DNA of 64,000 bases. Origin: an uncultured Lachnospiraceae bacterium. GTDB taxonomy: Bacteria > Bacillota > Clostridia > Lachnospirales > Lachnospiraceae. This document shows positions 16,733-25,758 of this stretch, piece by piece. The position numbers were made by a program, and so were the translations under genes. The stretch covers positions 106,318-170,317 of the forward strand of contig CAJUHR010000004.1 in the NCBI GenBank assembly GCA_910586255.1, read 5' to 3'. The notes under the pieces were generated by a model. That model was not told the DNA's origin. It saw only the letters and a program-made list of their open reading frames with translations, and did not search any database. Within the stretch, counting starts at the first letter, position 1. Every line of letters begins with the position of its first letter.

Positions 16733-18427
16733 ATGTCAGATATAAGAGATTATGCCAATCAGGAATATACCAATACATCAGACGGAAAGTCCGCCTTTGG
16801 GGATCGCTCAAGAAGAGCCCGCCCCACCCGCTCCCGCCGCCGAAAGAGCCGGTTTCCCACCCGTCAGCACATGGTCATTGGGACAGCCATTACGGCGGTT
16901 CTGGCTCTGACGGCTGTTTTCACCAGTGTTTTCTCATCCCGTACAAATCCCGATGAATATCAGGAGGCAGCTGCCGATCCGGGGGAGGCGTCCCCGGAAG
17001 CGCCGGTTACCTTAGAATCCATTGTGTCCGCGGAGGAGTTGGAGAGACAGCGCATTCTCCAGGACAAGCAGGCAGTGATTGACTCCTATGAGAATCTGGG
17101 GCTGGTACAGGTGGCTGGCTATTTAAACGTGCGGGAATCACCGGGCTCCAACGGAAAGATTATCGGAAAGCTTCAGCAAAACAGTGCCTGCGAGGTTTTG
17201 GAGACAGAGGGAGAGTGGAGTCATATTACCTCCGGCGGCATAGAGGGCTATGTCCACAACCGCTATGTGCTTAGTGGAAATGAGGCCCGTCAGGAGGCCT
17301 TAGGCCAGGTGGAGTGGATGGCGGAGGTCAATGCGGAAAAACTGAATATCCGGTCAGAGCCGGACATGGAAAACGCAGCCAATGTGGTGGCTCAGGCTCT
17401 GATTCATGAGCGTTATCCGGTGATAGAGGAGTTGGATGGCTGGATCCGGATTCAGGAGGGATACATTTCCTCTGATTTTGTGACTGTAAAATACGCGCTC
17501 AATGAGGCCAGAAAGCTGGATCTGCGGGCCATGGCTTTAAACCAGTATGACAATCTGGTGATTTCCAAGGTCAGCAATTACTTAAATATCCGCAAGAGCC
17601 CCAGCACGGAGGATGACACCAATATCATCGGCAAATTCCCCGGCAAGGCGGCAGGAGAGATATTAGAGACCTTAGACGGATGGTACAAGGTAAAGTCCGG
17701 AGCCATTACCGGCTATATTACGGCGGACACCCAGTATGTGGCCACCGGGCAGGAGGCCAAGGATCTTGCTCTGGAATCGGCCACACTCATGGCAATTGTC
17801 AATACGGACAAGCTGAATGTCCGCTCAGAGCCCACCACGGATGCTCGTATCTGGACCCAGATTTCCAAGGAGGACAGATACACGGTCTTAAATCAGATGG
17901 ACGGATGGGTGGAGATCGAGCTGGATACCGGTGACAGCGAGGAGGGAGAGGAGCCGGACAAGGCATTTATTGCTACCAGGGACAACAATGTGGAGGTGCG
18001 CTATGCTCTGACGGAGGCCATTAAGTTTTCGCCGGTGGAGGAGCGGGCCAACCAGCAGGCGGCTCTGCGCAGCAAGGTGGTCAATTATGGACTGCAGTTT
18101 GTGGGAAATCGCTATGTGTGGGGCGGAACCAACCCCAACACAGGGGCTGACTGTTCCGGCTTTGTCCAGTATGTAATGCGCAACGCGGCCGGGGTATCAC
18201 TTCCAAGAACCTCCAGAGAGCAGGCAAAGGCAGGCCGGGCGGTCACTGCCAGCGAGATGCTGCCGGGAGATCTGATTTTCTATACCAACAGCAGCGGCGT
18301 GGTGAACCATGTGGCCATGTATATCGGCAACGGGCAGATTGTTCATGCGGCAAGCCGCAGAAGCGGAATTAAGATTTCCACATGGAATTACCGGAAACCT
18401 AAGACGATTCGGAGATTTTTAAATTAA
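16733..18427 (+). CDS. SH3b-domain NlpC/P60 cell wall endopeptidase
   Basis: The 564-residue protein has a basic cytoplasmic N-terminus (RRARPTRSRRRKSR), one membrane segment at about residues 45-65, four bacterial SH3 domains (each with a Y/KLN[VI]R[ES/K]P pattern) from about 120 to 425, and a C-terminal NlpC/P60 domain. The catalytic Cys474 lies in GADCSGF, and the histidines lie in VVNHVAMY and IVHAASR. It should cut peptide cross-bridges in the wall while tethered by its N-terminus. The start at 16733 follows AAAAGGAGACACGAG. A hairpin terminator follows. Confidence 0.92.
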   Translation: MSDIRDYANQEYTNTSDGKSAFGDRSRRARPTRSRRRKSRFPTRQHMVIGTAITAVLALTAVFTSVFSSRTNPDEYQEAAADPGEASPEAPVTLESIVSAEELERQRILQDKQAVIDSYENLGLVQVAGYLNVRESPGSNGKIIGKLQQNSACEVLETEGEWSHITSGGIEGYVHNRYVLSGNEARQEALGQVEWMAEVNAEKLNIRSEPDMENAANVVAQALIHERYPVIEELDGWIRIQEGYISSDFVTVKYALNEARKLDLRAMALNQYDNLVISKVSNYLNIRKSPSTEDDTNIIGKFPGKAAGEILETLDGWYKVKSGAITGYITADTQYVATGQEAKDLALESATLMAIVNTDKLNVRSEPTTDARIWTQISKEDRYTVLNQMDGWVEIELDTGDSEEGEEPDKAFIATRDNNVEVRYALTEAIKFSPVEERANQQAALRSKVVNYGLQFVGNRYVWGGTNPNTGADCSGFVQYVMRNAAGVSLPRTSREQAKAGRAVTASEMLPGDLIFYTNSSGVVNHVAMYIGNGQIVHAASRRSGIKISTWNYRKPKTIRRFLN

Positions 18428-18438
18428 GGTACAGGGCA

Positions 18439-18473
18439 GGAGACGACTTTGGAAAGGAGTTGTCTCCTTTTTT
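18439..18473 (+). terminator. Terminator after the NlpC/P60 gene
   Basis: GGAGACGACT pairs with AGTTGTCTCC (one G-U) across a nine-nt loop and runs into TTTTTT. Confidence 0.85.
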
Positions 18474-18549
18474 GATTCATGATAAAATGAAAAGCAAATG
18501 TGTGAAGCGGCAGGAAGGAACTTAGAATGCATGCAAGGGAGAAAGTGGG

Positions 18550-20130
18550 ATGTATGGTAGTATACGGGGGATTTGGCTGGGGCTGTCTTTGAAAAAGAAG
18601 CTGGGAATTTATGTGTGTCTGGTGATTCTGGTCATCGGTATTTCGGCGGCGTTCAGCTTTTTTCTGATGGATTTTGCTCTGGGGAATTTTAATGTGATTT
18701 TGGATGACAATTCCCGGTGCTATGATTTTCAGGAGGCTATGGAGCAGGAGAGCAGGGCCTTTGAGAATTATATCCGGGACCGCAGCAGGGAAAACGGGGA
18801 ACAGTATGAAATGGCCTGCCAAAGGTCAGAGCTGAGTCTCAGACAGCTTCCCTATGACTACAGCCTGATCGGGGCGGAGCGCTATGGACGGACATGGAGT
18901 GTGTGCAATGCCTATGAGAAGTATCAAAGCTCCCGGGACGAATTTGTTTTGCGGGATCAGAGAGACGGGGAGTATATTGAGAGTCTGTATCAAATTTATG
19001 CCATGCAGGGATATTTAAGGACCTATGCCCGCCAGCTTTTGCAGCTTACCATGGTGGAGGGGGACGCCAGCTATCAAAGGCAGGTGCCGGTGTATTACCG
19101 GATTCCGTATTTGATTCTTTTAGGCTCTGTGGCGCTTATCGGGGCCATAACACTGCTGACCAGGATTTTGTCTCACGGGGTGGTTGACCCTATGGAGAAG
19201 CTGGCAGACGCCACCAGAAAGATTGCGGTCAATGATTTCACCGGGGAGGATCTGGCGGTGGATAATCAGGACGAGATGGGGGAGATGGTCCGGGCTTTTA
19301 ACAAGATGAAGCATGCCACAGAAGGATATATTCAAACCCTGATGAAGAACCATGAGATATCGGAGCTTCTCCACCGGGAGGAGATGGAGAAGATAAGGAT
19401 GGAGAAGCGGCTGGAGGCGGCCAGGCTGGAGCTTTTAAAGAGTCAGATTAACCCCCATTTCCTTTTTAATACGCTGAATATTATTGCATGTATGGCTAAG
19501 CTGGAGGATGCGTCCACCACGGAGCGGATGATTACCAGCATGAGCAATCTGTTCCGGTATAATCTGAAAACCACGGAGCAAATCGTTCCTTTGGGGCAGG
19601 AGATACGGGTGGTGCGGGATTATATGTATATCCAACAGATGCGGTTTGGCGACCGTATTCAGTATGACTGCCGGCTTTTGGTGGACGAAATGGCTGTGAA
19701 GATACCGGCCTTTACCTTACAGCCCCTGGTGGAAAATGCCATTGTTCATGGCATTGGGAAAAAGGAACAGGGAGGAACCGTATATCTGCGGGTGCGCAGA
19801 AAGCAAAACCGGGTGATTGTGCTGGTGGCAGACACCGGGGTGGGGATGGATGAGGAAAAAAGGCGGAATCTGGAGGAGGCCCTGGAGAAAAGCCATACGG
19901 CCAAGGTGGGAATTGGTCTGGGAAATATTTACCAGCGGATTCATGCCATGTACCGGGACGGAGAGATGCGGATTTACAGCAGAAAAGGACAGGGAACGGT
20001 GATCTGGCTGGAGATTCCCCAGGAGGAGATTTTTCAGGAGGAGACTTTTCAGAGGGAGATTTCCCGGAAAGAGATTGTCCGGGAGGAAAGGGCAGCAGAT
20101 GACACAAAGGCAGAAGGGGGAGTATTATGA
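18550..20130 (+). CDS. Sensor histidine kinase, YesM/LytS type
   Basis: The 526-residue protein has two membrane segments (about residues 22-44 and 190-210) flanking an extracellular sensor region, a HAMP domain, and a His_kinase domain with the phospho-acceptor His303 in SQINPHFLFNTLN. An ATPase domain follows (LVENAIVHGI, ADTGVGMDEE, GIGLGNIYQRI). The C-terminal 40 residues are unusual, with several IFQEE/ISRKE-like glutamate-rich units. It overlaps the response regulator gene by four bases. YesM-type pairs usually regulate an adjacent carbohydrate transporter, here the TRAP system downstream. Confidence 0.92.
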   Translation: MYGSIRGIWLGLSLKKKLGIYVCLVILVIGISAAFSFFLMDFALGNFNVILDDNSRCYDFQEAMEQESRAFENYIRDRSRENGEQYEMACQRSELSLRQLPYDYSLIGAERYGRTWSVCNAYEKYQSSRDEFVLRDQRDGEYIESLYQIYAMQGYLRTYARQLLQLTMVEGDASYQRQVPVYYRIPYLILLGSVALIGAITLLTRILSHGVVDPMEKLADATRKIAVNDFTGEDLAVDNQDEMGEMVRAFNKMKHATEGYIQTLMKNHEISELLHREEMEKIRMEKRLEAARLELLKSQINPHFLFNTLNIIACMAKLEDASTTERMITSMSNLFRYNLKTTEQIVPLGQEIRVVRDYMYIQQMRFGDRIQYDCRLLVDEMAVKIPAFTLQPLVENAIVHGIGKKEQGGTVYLRVRRKQNRVIVLVADTGVGMDEEKRRNLEEALEKSHTAKVGIGLGNIYQRIHAMYRDGEMRIYSRKGQGTVIWLEIPQEEIFQEETFQREISRKEIVREERAADDTKAEGGVL

Positions 20131-20930
20131 TTCATTTACTGATTGCGGACGATGAGATGCTGGAGCGGGCGGTGCTTTGCAAGACCCTAAAGAAAAATCT
20201 GGGAGATCGGTGCCGGATTTTTCAGGCAGAAAACGGCAGAGAGGCTCTTTCTGTCTATGAGAGAGAAAAAATCCGCATTGCGATTCTGGATATTGAGATG
20301 CCGGGGATCAATGGCATCGAGGCGGCGGAAAGAATCAGGGAAAAGGACAAGGACTGCTGTATTATCTTTCTCACAGCCTTTGATGAGTTTGCCTATGCCC
20401 GCAAGGCCATCACGGTCCGGGCTCTGGATTATCTTTTAAAGCCCTATGAGGAGCAGGAGCTGATGCTGGTGGTGGAGGAGGCTATGCGCGTTGCAGAGGG
20501 GCTGCAAAAGGATTGGGAGAGAAAGACCACAGGGGAGGAAGCGGGGACGGAAAAGTTCCAAAAAGATGCTGTGGAGGAGTCTTATGCAGGAGCGGAGACG
20601 GGGCTGCAGGAGATGGTGATCCAATATATCCGGGACAACTATCGGTCGGAGTTGTCCATGCAGGATGTAGCCCGGGCCATGAGCTATTCGGAGGCATATT
20701 TCTGCAAGCTGTTTAAGCAGTGCTTTGGCAAAAATTTCACATCTTATCTGACGGAATACCGGGTGGAGGAGGCAAAAAGACTTTTGGAGGATCCTATGGT
20801 CAACATCAAGGAGATCGGCAAGGCTGTGGGGTACGGGGATTCCAACTATTTCACAAAAGTGTTCAGGCGGGTCACGGGAGTGAGCCCCACCGAGTATCGG
20901 GTGCAGCGTTTCCGGTCAGGGAGTATTTAA
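20127..20930 (+). CDS. AraC-type response regulator
   Basis: The 267-residue protein has an N-terminal receiver domain with the acidic pocket at DD8-9, phospho-acceptor Asp55 in LDIEMPG, Thr in FLTAF and Lys in LLKPY. A C-terminal AraC family DNA-binding domain follows, with SMQDVARAMSYSEAYFCKLF as helix-turn-helix 1 and IKEIGKAVGYGDSNYFTKVF as helix-turn-helix 2. It is translationally coupled to the kinase. Its likely targets are the TRAP transporter genes that follow in the same direction. Confidence 0.94.
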   Translation: MIHLLIADDEMLERAVLCKTLKKNLGDRCRIFQAENGREALSVYEREKIRIAILDIEMPGINGIEAAERIREKDKDCCIIFLTAFDEFAYARKAITVRALDYLLKPYEEQELMLVVEEAMRVAEGLQKDWERKTTGEEAGTEKFQKDAVEESYAGAETGLQEMVIQYIRDNYRSELSMQDVARAMSYSEAYFCKLFKQCFGKNFTSYLTEYRVEEAKRLLEDPMVNIKEIGKAVGYGDSNYFTKVFRRVTGVSPTEYRVQRFRSGSI

Positions 20931-21124
20931 AAAAGAATTTGTTGCTTATGTATAAATATTATTTTTAAACAAGTTAAAATTATACTATGATTCACAAAAT
21001 TTTACTATTTTTATTTAAACCATTTGGATATATAATAAACATATTCCTGAATTATCCAGGAGATGTCTATGGTCTCCGGGAGATTTTGAGAGGTTTCATA
21101 AAAATCATAAGGAGGAAATGTTTT

Positions 21125-22243
21125 ATGAAAAAAAGATGGATTGGTACGGCATTGTGCGCAGCTATGGTTGTGGCTTCCATGTCCGGATGCGGACTGAAGG
21201 AGCCGGAGGCTCCGGCTACCACGGCAGCTCCTGCGGCTACGGAGGCCCCTGCCACAGAGGCGGCGGGAGATGCCACGGAGGCGGCGAAGGAAGAGGACGG
21301 CGCGGACGCGGCTGCAGCCAATGACCCGGCTGTTACCCTGGTATACGCGGAGGTGAATCCTCTTGACACCATTGTAGGGCAGACGGATTCCTTCTTTAAG
21401 GAGAAGGTTGAGGAGCTGTCCGGCGGTTCCATCACCATTGATCTGCAGGCCTCCGGCGTGTTGGGTTCTGAGAACGATGTGCTGGATACCATGCTTGGGG
21501 GCGGCGGCACCATTGATATGTCCCGTATCTCCGCCTTTGCCTTGACCAGCTACGGCGGTGAGAAGTCCATGCTGCTTTCCATTCCCTACACCTTTGTGGA
21601 CCGGAATCATTTCTGGAACTTTGCCACCTCAGATCTGGCTCCTGAGTTCCTGCTTGAGCCCCATGACAACGGCACAGGCGTGAGAGGATTGTTCTACGGC
21701 GAGGAGGGCTTCCGCCATTTCTTCACCAAGAATCCGGTAAGCGGACTGGAGGATTTAAAGGGCATGAAGCTGCGTGTGTCCAATGACCCGATCATGAATG
21801 GTATGGTTGAAGGACTGGGTGCTTCCCCGACTGTTGTGGCCTTTGGCGAGCTGTATTCCGCTCTGCAGACCGGCGTGGTGGACGGCGCCGAGCAGCCGAT
21901 CGCCAACTACAAGTCCAACGCATTCCCGGAGGTTGCCAACAACCTGATCTTGGACGGTCATACTCTGGGCGCTATCCAGGTTATCATCACAGACGAAGCA
22001 TGGGATAAGCTGACGGAGAATCAGCAGAACGCCATGATGGAGGCTTCCAAGCTGGCTTCCGAGTACAACCGCAAGATCTCTGAGGATGCGGAGAACAAGG
22101 TGCTTGAGGAGCTGAAGGCAGAGGGCTGCAATGTTGTGGAGGTGACCGACAAGGCTCCGTGGCAGGAGGCCTGTAAGAAGGTTGTGGAAGACAACACTGC
22201 TGCCTATGCAGATCTGTATCAGCAGATCGTGGATATGCAGTAA
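21125..22243 (+). CDS. TRAP transporter solute-binding lipoprotein (DctP family), first copy
   Basis: The 372-residue protein has a signal peptide ending at Cys in MSGCGLK, an Ala/Thr/Glu-rich linker, and a DctP domain. Family marks include GMKLRVSNDP, with the arginine that salt-bridges a ligand carboxylate, and the GVVDGAEQPIANY segment. It should bind an organic acid such as a sugar acid or C4-dicarboxylate. The ATG at 21125 follows AAGGAGGAAATG; the frame is open for 46 codons upstream without support. A family B repeat and a hairpin lie between it and the membrane component genes. Confidence 0.93.
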   Translation: MKKRWIGTALCAAMVVASMSGCGLKEPEAPATTAAPAATEAPATEAAGDATEAAKEEDGADAAAANDPAVTLVYAEVNPLDTIVGQTDSFFKEKVEELSGGSITIDLQASGVLGSENDVLDTMLGGGGTIDMSRISAFALTSYGGEKSMLLSIPYTFVDRNHFWNFATSDLAPEFLLEPHDNGTGVRGLFYGEEGFRHFFTKNPVSGLEDLKGMKLRVSNDPIMNGMVEGLGASPTVVAFGELYSALQTGVVDGAEQPIANYKSNAFPEVANNLILDGHTLGAIQVIITDEAWDKLTENQQNAMMEASKLASEYNRKISEDAENKVLEELKAEGCNVVEVTDKAPWQEACKKVVEDNTAAYADLYQQIVDMQ

Positions 22244-22267
22244 TCCTGCCGGAAAAGAGTGAGTGTG

Positions 22268-22411
22268 GTTACTGTTCACACCATGACTAATCACCCCGTT
22301 GATTAGTCATGAGCCAGTATAGTTATGGGGCCAAAGCATATGCCCCATCGCCACAGGCGATTTCAAATGGGCATATGCTGTTACGTTCACAGGATACCTG
22401 TGAACAGTAAC
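22268..22411 (+). repeat. Intergenic repeat family B, copy 2 (full length)
   Basis: The 144-bp element runs from GTTACTGTTCAC to GTGAACAGTAAC. Inside are a perfect 12-bp hairpin (CATGACTAATCA / TGATTAGTCATG), a nested hairpin in which GCATATGCCC pairs with GGGCATATGC around ATCGCC-ACAG-GCGAT, and a terminal hairpin GTTCACAGG / CCTGTGAAC. It is placed between the DctP and DctQ genes. Confidence 0.85.
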
Positions 22412-22632
22412 TGAGTGTGCAGGAAAATAAACCTGATGGCAGGTGTTTTGGTTGCAGTTTGCTGACAGTCGGTAAGGTGTGACAGATTACAGGCACAGAA
22501 GCCAGTGAAGGTTTCTGTGCCTGTTTGCATGCACAGGCCTTTGCCTGATGGCGCAGACAGTGGATGCCGGCTTTGCCTGAGTTTGCGCGATGCAGCAGTA
22601 GTAACAGTGACGCTTTAAGGAAAGGAGTAGGT
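22412..22632 (+). other. Non-coding stretch with a strong hairpin between dctP and dctQ
   Basis: ACAGGCACAGAA at 22489-22500 pairs perfectly with TTCTGTGCCTGT at 22513-22524 around a 12-nt loop. It is followed by TTGCATGCAC rather than a T-run, so full termination is unlikely. The rest of the stretch has no open frame with a ribosome binding site. Together with the family B repeat upstream it gives a structured gap of nearly 400 nt inside the TRAP operon. Confidence 0.5.
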
Positions 22633-23157
22633 ATGCCTGCGATTTTTGAGACCATCGATAAGATTAAACCGATTTATGATGTTGTGTATAAAATAACTCT
22701 TTTCATTTGCAAATTGCTTTTGATTGCGGACATCGGGATCACCTCCATGGCAGTCTGCGGGAGATATATTTCTTTTATTCCGGATCCGGCCTGGTCGGAG
22801 CAGGTGGTTTTGACACTGATGTCCTATATGGCAGTGCTTTCTGCTGCCCTGGCAATCCGCAATGGATCCCATATCCGTATGACGGCCCTGGATTCTTATC
22901 TTCCTAAGGGACTGATCCGTTTTTTGGATATTCTTGCAGATCTTGCCGTGCTGGTGCTTGCCATTATCATGATCGTTGTGGGATGGCAGTATGCCCAGAC
23001 TATCGGCGGGCGGGGAGCTTATGAGAGCATGCCCTGGCTGTCAAGATTCTGGATGTATTTCCCGGTTCCCTTGGCAGGGGTTGCCATGCTGGTATTTGAG
23101 ATTGAGGCGATCTATAATCATATAAAGCTGATTTTCGTAAAGGAGGGCGAGGCATAA
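22633..23157 (+). CDS. TRAP transporter small permease (DctQ family)
   Basis: The 174-residue protein has four membrane segments and the family pattern VCGRYISFIPDPAWSEQVVL (tryptophan and glutamate before helix 2) and RNGSHIRM. It forms the small membrane subunit with DctM. The start at 22633 follows AAGGAAAGGAGTAGGT. Its stop overlaps the dctM start by one base (TAATG). Confidence 0.92.
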   Translation: MPAIFETIDKIKPIYDVVYKITLFICKLLLIADIGITSMAVCGRYISFIPDPAWSEQVVLTLMSYMAVLSAALAIRNGSHIRMTALDSYLPKGLIRFLDILADLAVLVLAIIMIVVGWQYAQTIGGRGAYESMPWLSRFWMYFPVPLAGVAMLVFEIEAIYNHIKLIFVKEGEA

Positions 23158-24449
23158 TGGATGCGAATACAATGGCGATTGCCGTATTGCTCGGAGGCTT
23201 TTTTGTAATGATTTTTCTCCGGTTCCCCATTGCGTATGCAGTAGGGCTGGCCTCGGTCCTGTGTCTGATGGTGCAGGGGCTGCCCTTGTCGAACATCTGT
23301 CAGTACATGGTAAAGGGAATCAGCTCCTTCAGTCTGATGGCAGTTCCCTTCTTCATCACCATGGGCGTGCTGATGGGCTCCGGCGGTATTTCTGATAAAT
23401 TGATTGCCCTGGCCAATGCCTGTGTGGGCTGGATGCGGGGCGGAATGGCCATGGTTAATATTGTGGCATCCTATTTCTTCGGGGGAATTTCCGGCTCTGC
23501 CTCGGCGGATACGGCGTCTCTCGGCTCCATTCTGATTCCCATGATGGTGGATCAGGGGTATGATGCGGATTTCTCCACGGCAGTTACCATCACATCCTCC
23601 TGTGAGGGGCTTTTGGTTCCGCCCAGCCACAATATGGTTATCTATGCCACAACGGCAGGAGGAATTTCCGTTGGCTCTCTGTTTCTGGCCGGATATGTGC
23701 CGGGGGCTTTGCTGGCAGGAAGCCTGATGATCGGCTCCTACATTATTTCCATAAAGAGAAACTATCCTAAGGGCGAACCTTTTTCCATCAAAAATCTTTT
23801 AAAGCAGCTCAGCGTGTCCATCTGGGCTCTGGCTGCGGTGCTGATTGTGGTGTTCGGAGTGGTAGGCGGCGTGTTTACAGCTACGGAGTCAGCGGCTATT
23901 GCGGTTATCTACAGCCTGATTGTCAGTGTATTTGTCTACAGAGGACTGGACTGGAAAGGTGTGTGGAAGGCTCTGGACGACTGTGTGGCTACCCTTTCCA
24001 TTGTTTTGATTCTGATTTCCACATCGGCAGTGTTCGGTTTTTGCCTCACACGGCTTCACGTGCCGGATCTGGCGGCCAATGCCATCACAGGGCTGACCAG
24101 GAATCCTTATATTCTGGCACTGCTTTTGAATCTGATTCTGCTGGTGTTGGGCTGTATTATGGATATGGCGCCGATTATTCTGATTGCCACGCCGATCCTT
24201 TTGCCGATTGCCACCTCCATTGGGATTGACCCTATTCAGTTTGGTATTATGGTGGTGTTAAACTGTGGTATCGGACTTTTGACCCCGCCGGTGGGCGCGG
24301 TTCTCTTTATCGGATCGGCGATTGCAAAGCTGCCTATGGAGAAGGTGGTAAAGGCGACCCTTCCGTTTTATCTGTGCATGATTATTTCGCTGTTGCTGAT
24401 TACCTTTATTCCGGCGATAAGCATGTGGCTGCCGAATATGCTTGGCTGA
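23157..24449 (+). CDS. TRAP transporter large permease (DctM family)
   Basis: The 430-residue protein has about 12 membrane segments and typical DctM sequences: GGISGSASADTASLGSILIP, EGLLVPPSHNM, and the C-terminal NCGIGLLTPPVGAVLFIGSA. It is the sodium-coupled transport subunit. It is coupled to dctQ by a one-base overlap. The second solute-binding protein gene lies about 220 nt further on, with no clear terminator between. Confidence 0.94.
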   Translation: MDANTMAIAVLLGGFFVMIFLRFPIAYAVGLASVLCLMVQGLPLSNICQYMVKGISSFSLMAVPFFITMGVLMGSGGISDKLIALANACVGWMRGGMAMVNIVASYFFGGISGSASADTASLGSILIPMMVDQGYDADFSTAVTITSSCEGLLVPPSHNMVIYATTAGGISVGSLFLAGYVPGALLAGSLMIGSYIISIKRNYPKGEPFSIKNLLKQLSVSIWALAAVLIVVFGVVGGVFTATESAAIAVIYSLIVSVFVYRGLDWKGVWKALDDCVATLSIVLILISTSAVFGFCLTRLHVPDLAANAITGLTRNPYILALLLNLILLVLGCIMDMAPIILIATPILLPIATSIGIDPIQFGIMVVLNCGIGLLTPPVGAVLFIGSAIAKLPMEKVVKATLPFYLCMIISLLLITFIPAISMWLPNMLG

Positions 24450-24671
24450 TGTTTTTGTCTGGCGGCGGGCAATGGCTGCAAAATATGAGGGAAGACTGTT
24501 TGGAGAAAGCAGCCTTCTCTTTTTTATGCGCAGGCCCCCAAAGGACAGGAGAAGGAGGAGAGGATTGCGTGGATAGAAAGAGGCTGATATAATGGTAAAA
24601 GAAAACAAACAAGCAAAGAGAAAAGCCAAAACGGGCTGGAAAGGCATGATGGAAGGATGGGGGCTGTGGAG

Positions 24672-25691
24672 ATGAAGAGAGATCGGATGGTTATCCGGGT
24701 GATTTTTTGGGGGATGATTTTGGGAATATTGGGAGCATGCGGGAAGGCGGGGAAGGAGACGAAGGAGACGGTGCCGGAGTATGTTTTCACCTACGCGGAG
24801 AACCAGGCAGAGGATTATCCCACAACCCTGGGGGCTTATCGGTTTGCCCAGCTGGTGAAGGAGAGGACAGGGGGAAGAATTGAGATCCTTGTGAAGGCCA
24901 ACGGGGAGCTGGGAGACGAGCAGGCGGTGGTGGAGCAGCTTCAGTATGGGGGAATCGATTTCGTGCGGGCATCCCTGTCTTCTTTGTCCGAGTTTGTGCC
25001 GAAGATGAATGTGCTGCAGATGCCTTATCTCTATAAAAATTCAGAGCATATGTGGAAGGTTTTGGACGGGGAGATAGGAGAAGAGTTTATGGAGATTCTT
25101 GACGGCTCGGGACTGACCGGGCTGTCCTGGTATGATGCGGGAACCAGGAATTTCTATTGCACAAATAAGCCGATTCGCAGTCTGGAGGACGTAAAGGGGA
25201 TGCGGATTCGGGTTCAGGAATCGGAGATGATGGGGGCTATGGTGGAGGCTTTGGGCGGGACGGCAGTGCCCATGACCTATGACAAGGTATATTCAGCTCT
25301 GGAGACCGGTCAGATCGATGGGGCGGAGAATAACTGGCCTTCCTATGAGTCGGTCAGACACTATGAGGTGGCGCCCTTTTACACGGTGGATGAGCACACC
25401 CGGGTGCCGGAGATGCAGCTCATGTCCCGGCATACCTGGGAGAAGCTCTCGCCGGAGGATCAGAATCTTATCCGGGAGTGCGCCAGGGATTCGGCCATTT
25501 ATCAGCGAAAGCTGTGGACTCAGCGGTCGGAGGCGTCACAGAGGCGGGTGCGGGGGGCCGGATGCACGGTTTTAGAGCTGTCAGAGGAGGAGAAGGAGCG
25601 GTTTCGCCAGGCCATGCAGCCGGTATACCAAAGGTATTGCGCTGATTACATGGATGTGATTGAGAGAATAGGCCAGGCAGGGGAGGAATAA
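24672..25691 (+). CDS. TRAP transporter solute-binding lipoprotein (DctP family), second copy
   Basis: The 339-residue protein has a short signal peptide with lipobox LGAC (FWGMILGILGACGK) and a complete DctP domain, including the ligand arginine in GMRIRVQES and the GQIDGAENNWPSY segment. It is clearly divergent from the first copy (21125) and lacks the Ala/Thr-rich linker. The start at 24672 has GGGGG eight bases upstream; the ATG at 24657 has GGAAGG almost touching it and is less likely. A second binding protein in one TRAP locus may extend the substrate range or serve the sensor kinase as a co-receptor. Confidence 0.88.
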   Translation: MKRDRMVIRVIFWGMILGILGACGKAGKETKETVPEYVFTYAENQAEDYPTTLGAYRFAQLVKERTGGRIEILVKANGELGDEQAVVEQLQYGGIDFVRASLSSLSEFVPKMNVLQMPYLYKNSEHMWKVLDGEIGEEFMEILDGSGLTGLSWYDAGTRNFYCTNKPIRSLEDVKGMRIRVQESEMMGAMVEALGGTAVPMTYDKVYSALETGQIDGAENNWPSYESVRHYEVAPFYTVDEHTRVPEMQLMSRHTWEKLSPEDQNLIRECARDSAIYQRKLWTQRSEASQRRVRGAGCTVLELSEEEKERFRQAMQPVYQRYCADYMDVIERIGQAGEE

Positions 25692-25700
25692 GGAAAAAGA

Positions 25701-25726
25701 GGGCAGGAGATAAGTTTCTCCTGCCC
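25701..25726. terminator. Bidirectional terminator between the TRAP locus and trkH
   Basis: GGGCAGGAGA pairs perfectly with TCTCCTGCCC across a TAAGTT loop. On the minus strand the stem is followed by CTCTTTTTCC, so it serves trkH well. On the plus strand the tail ATAATTATT is weaker. Confidence 0.8.
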
Positions 25727-25758
25727 ATAATTATTGCACGCTCCTTGCAGCAAAGCTT

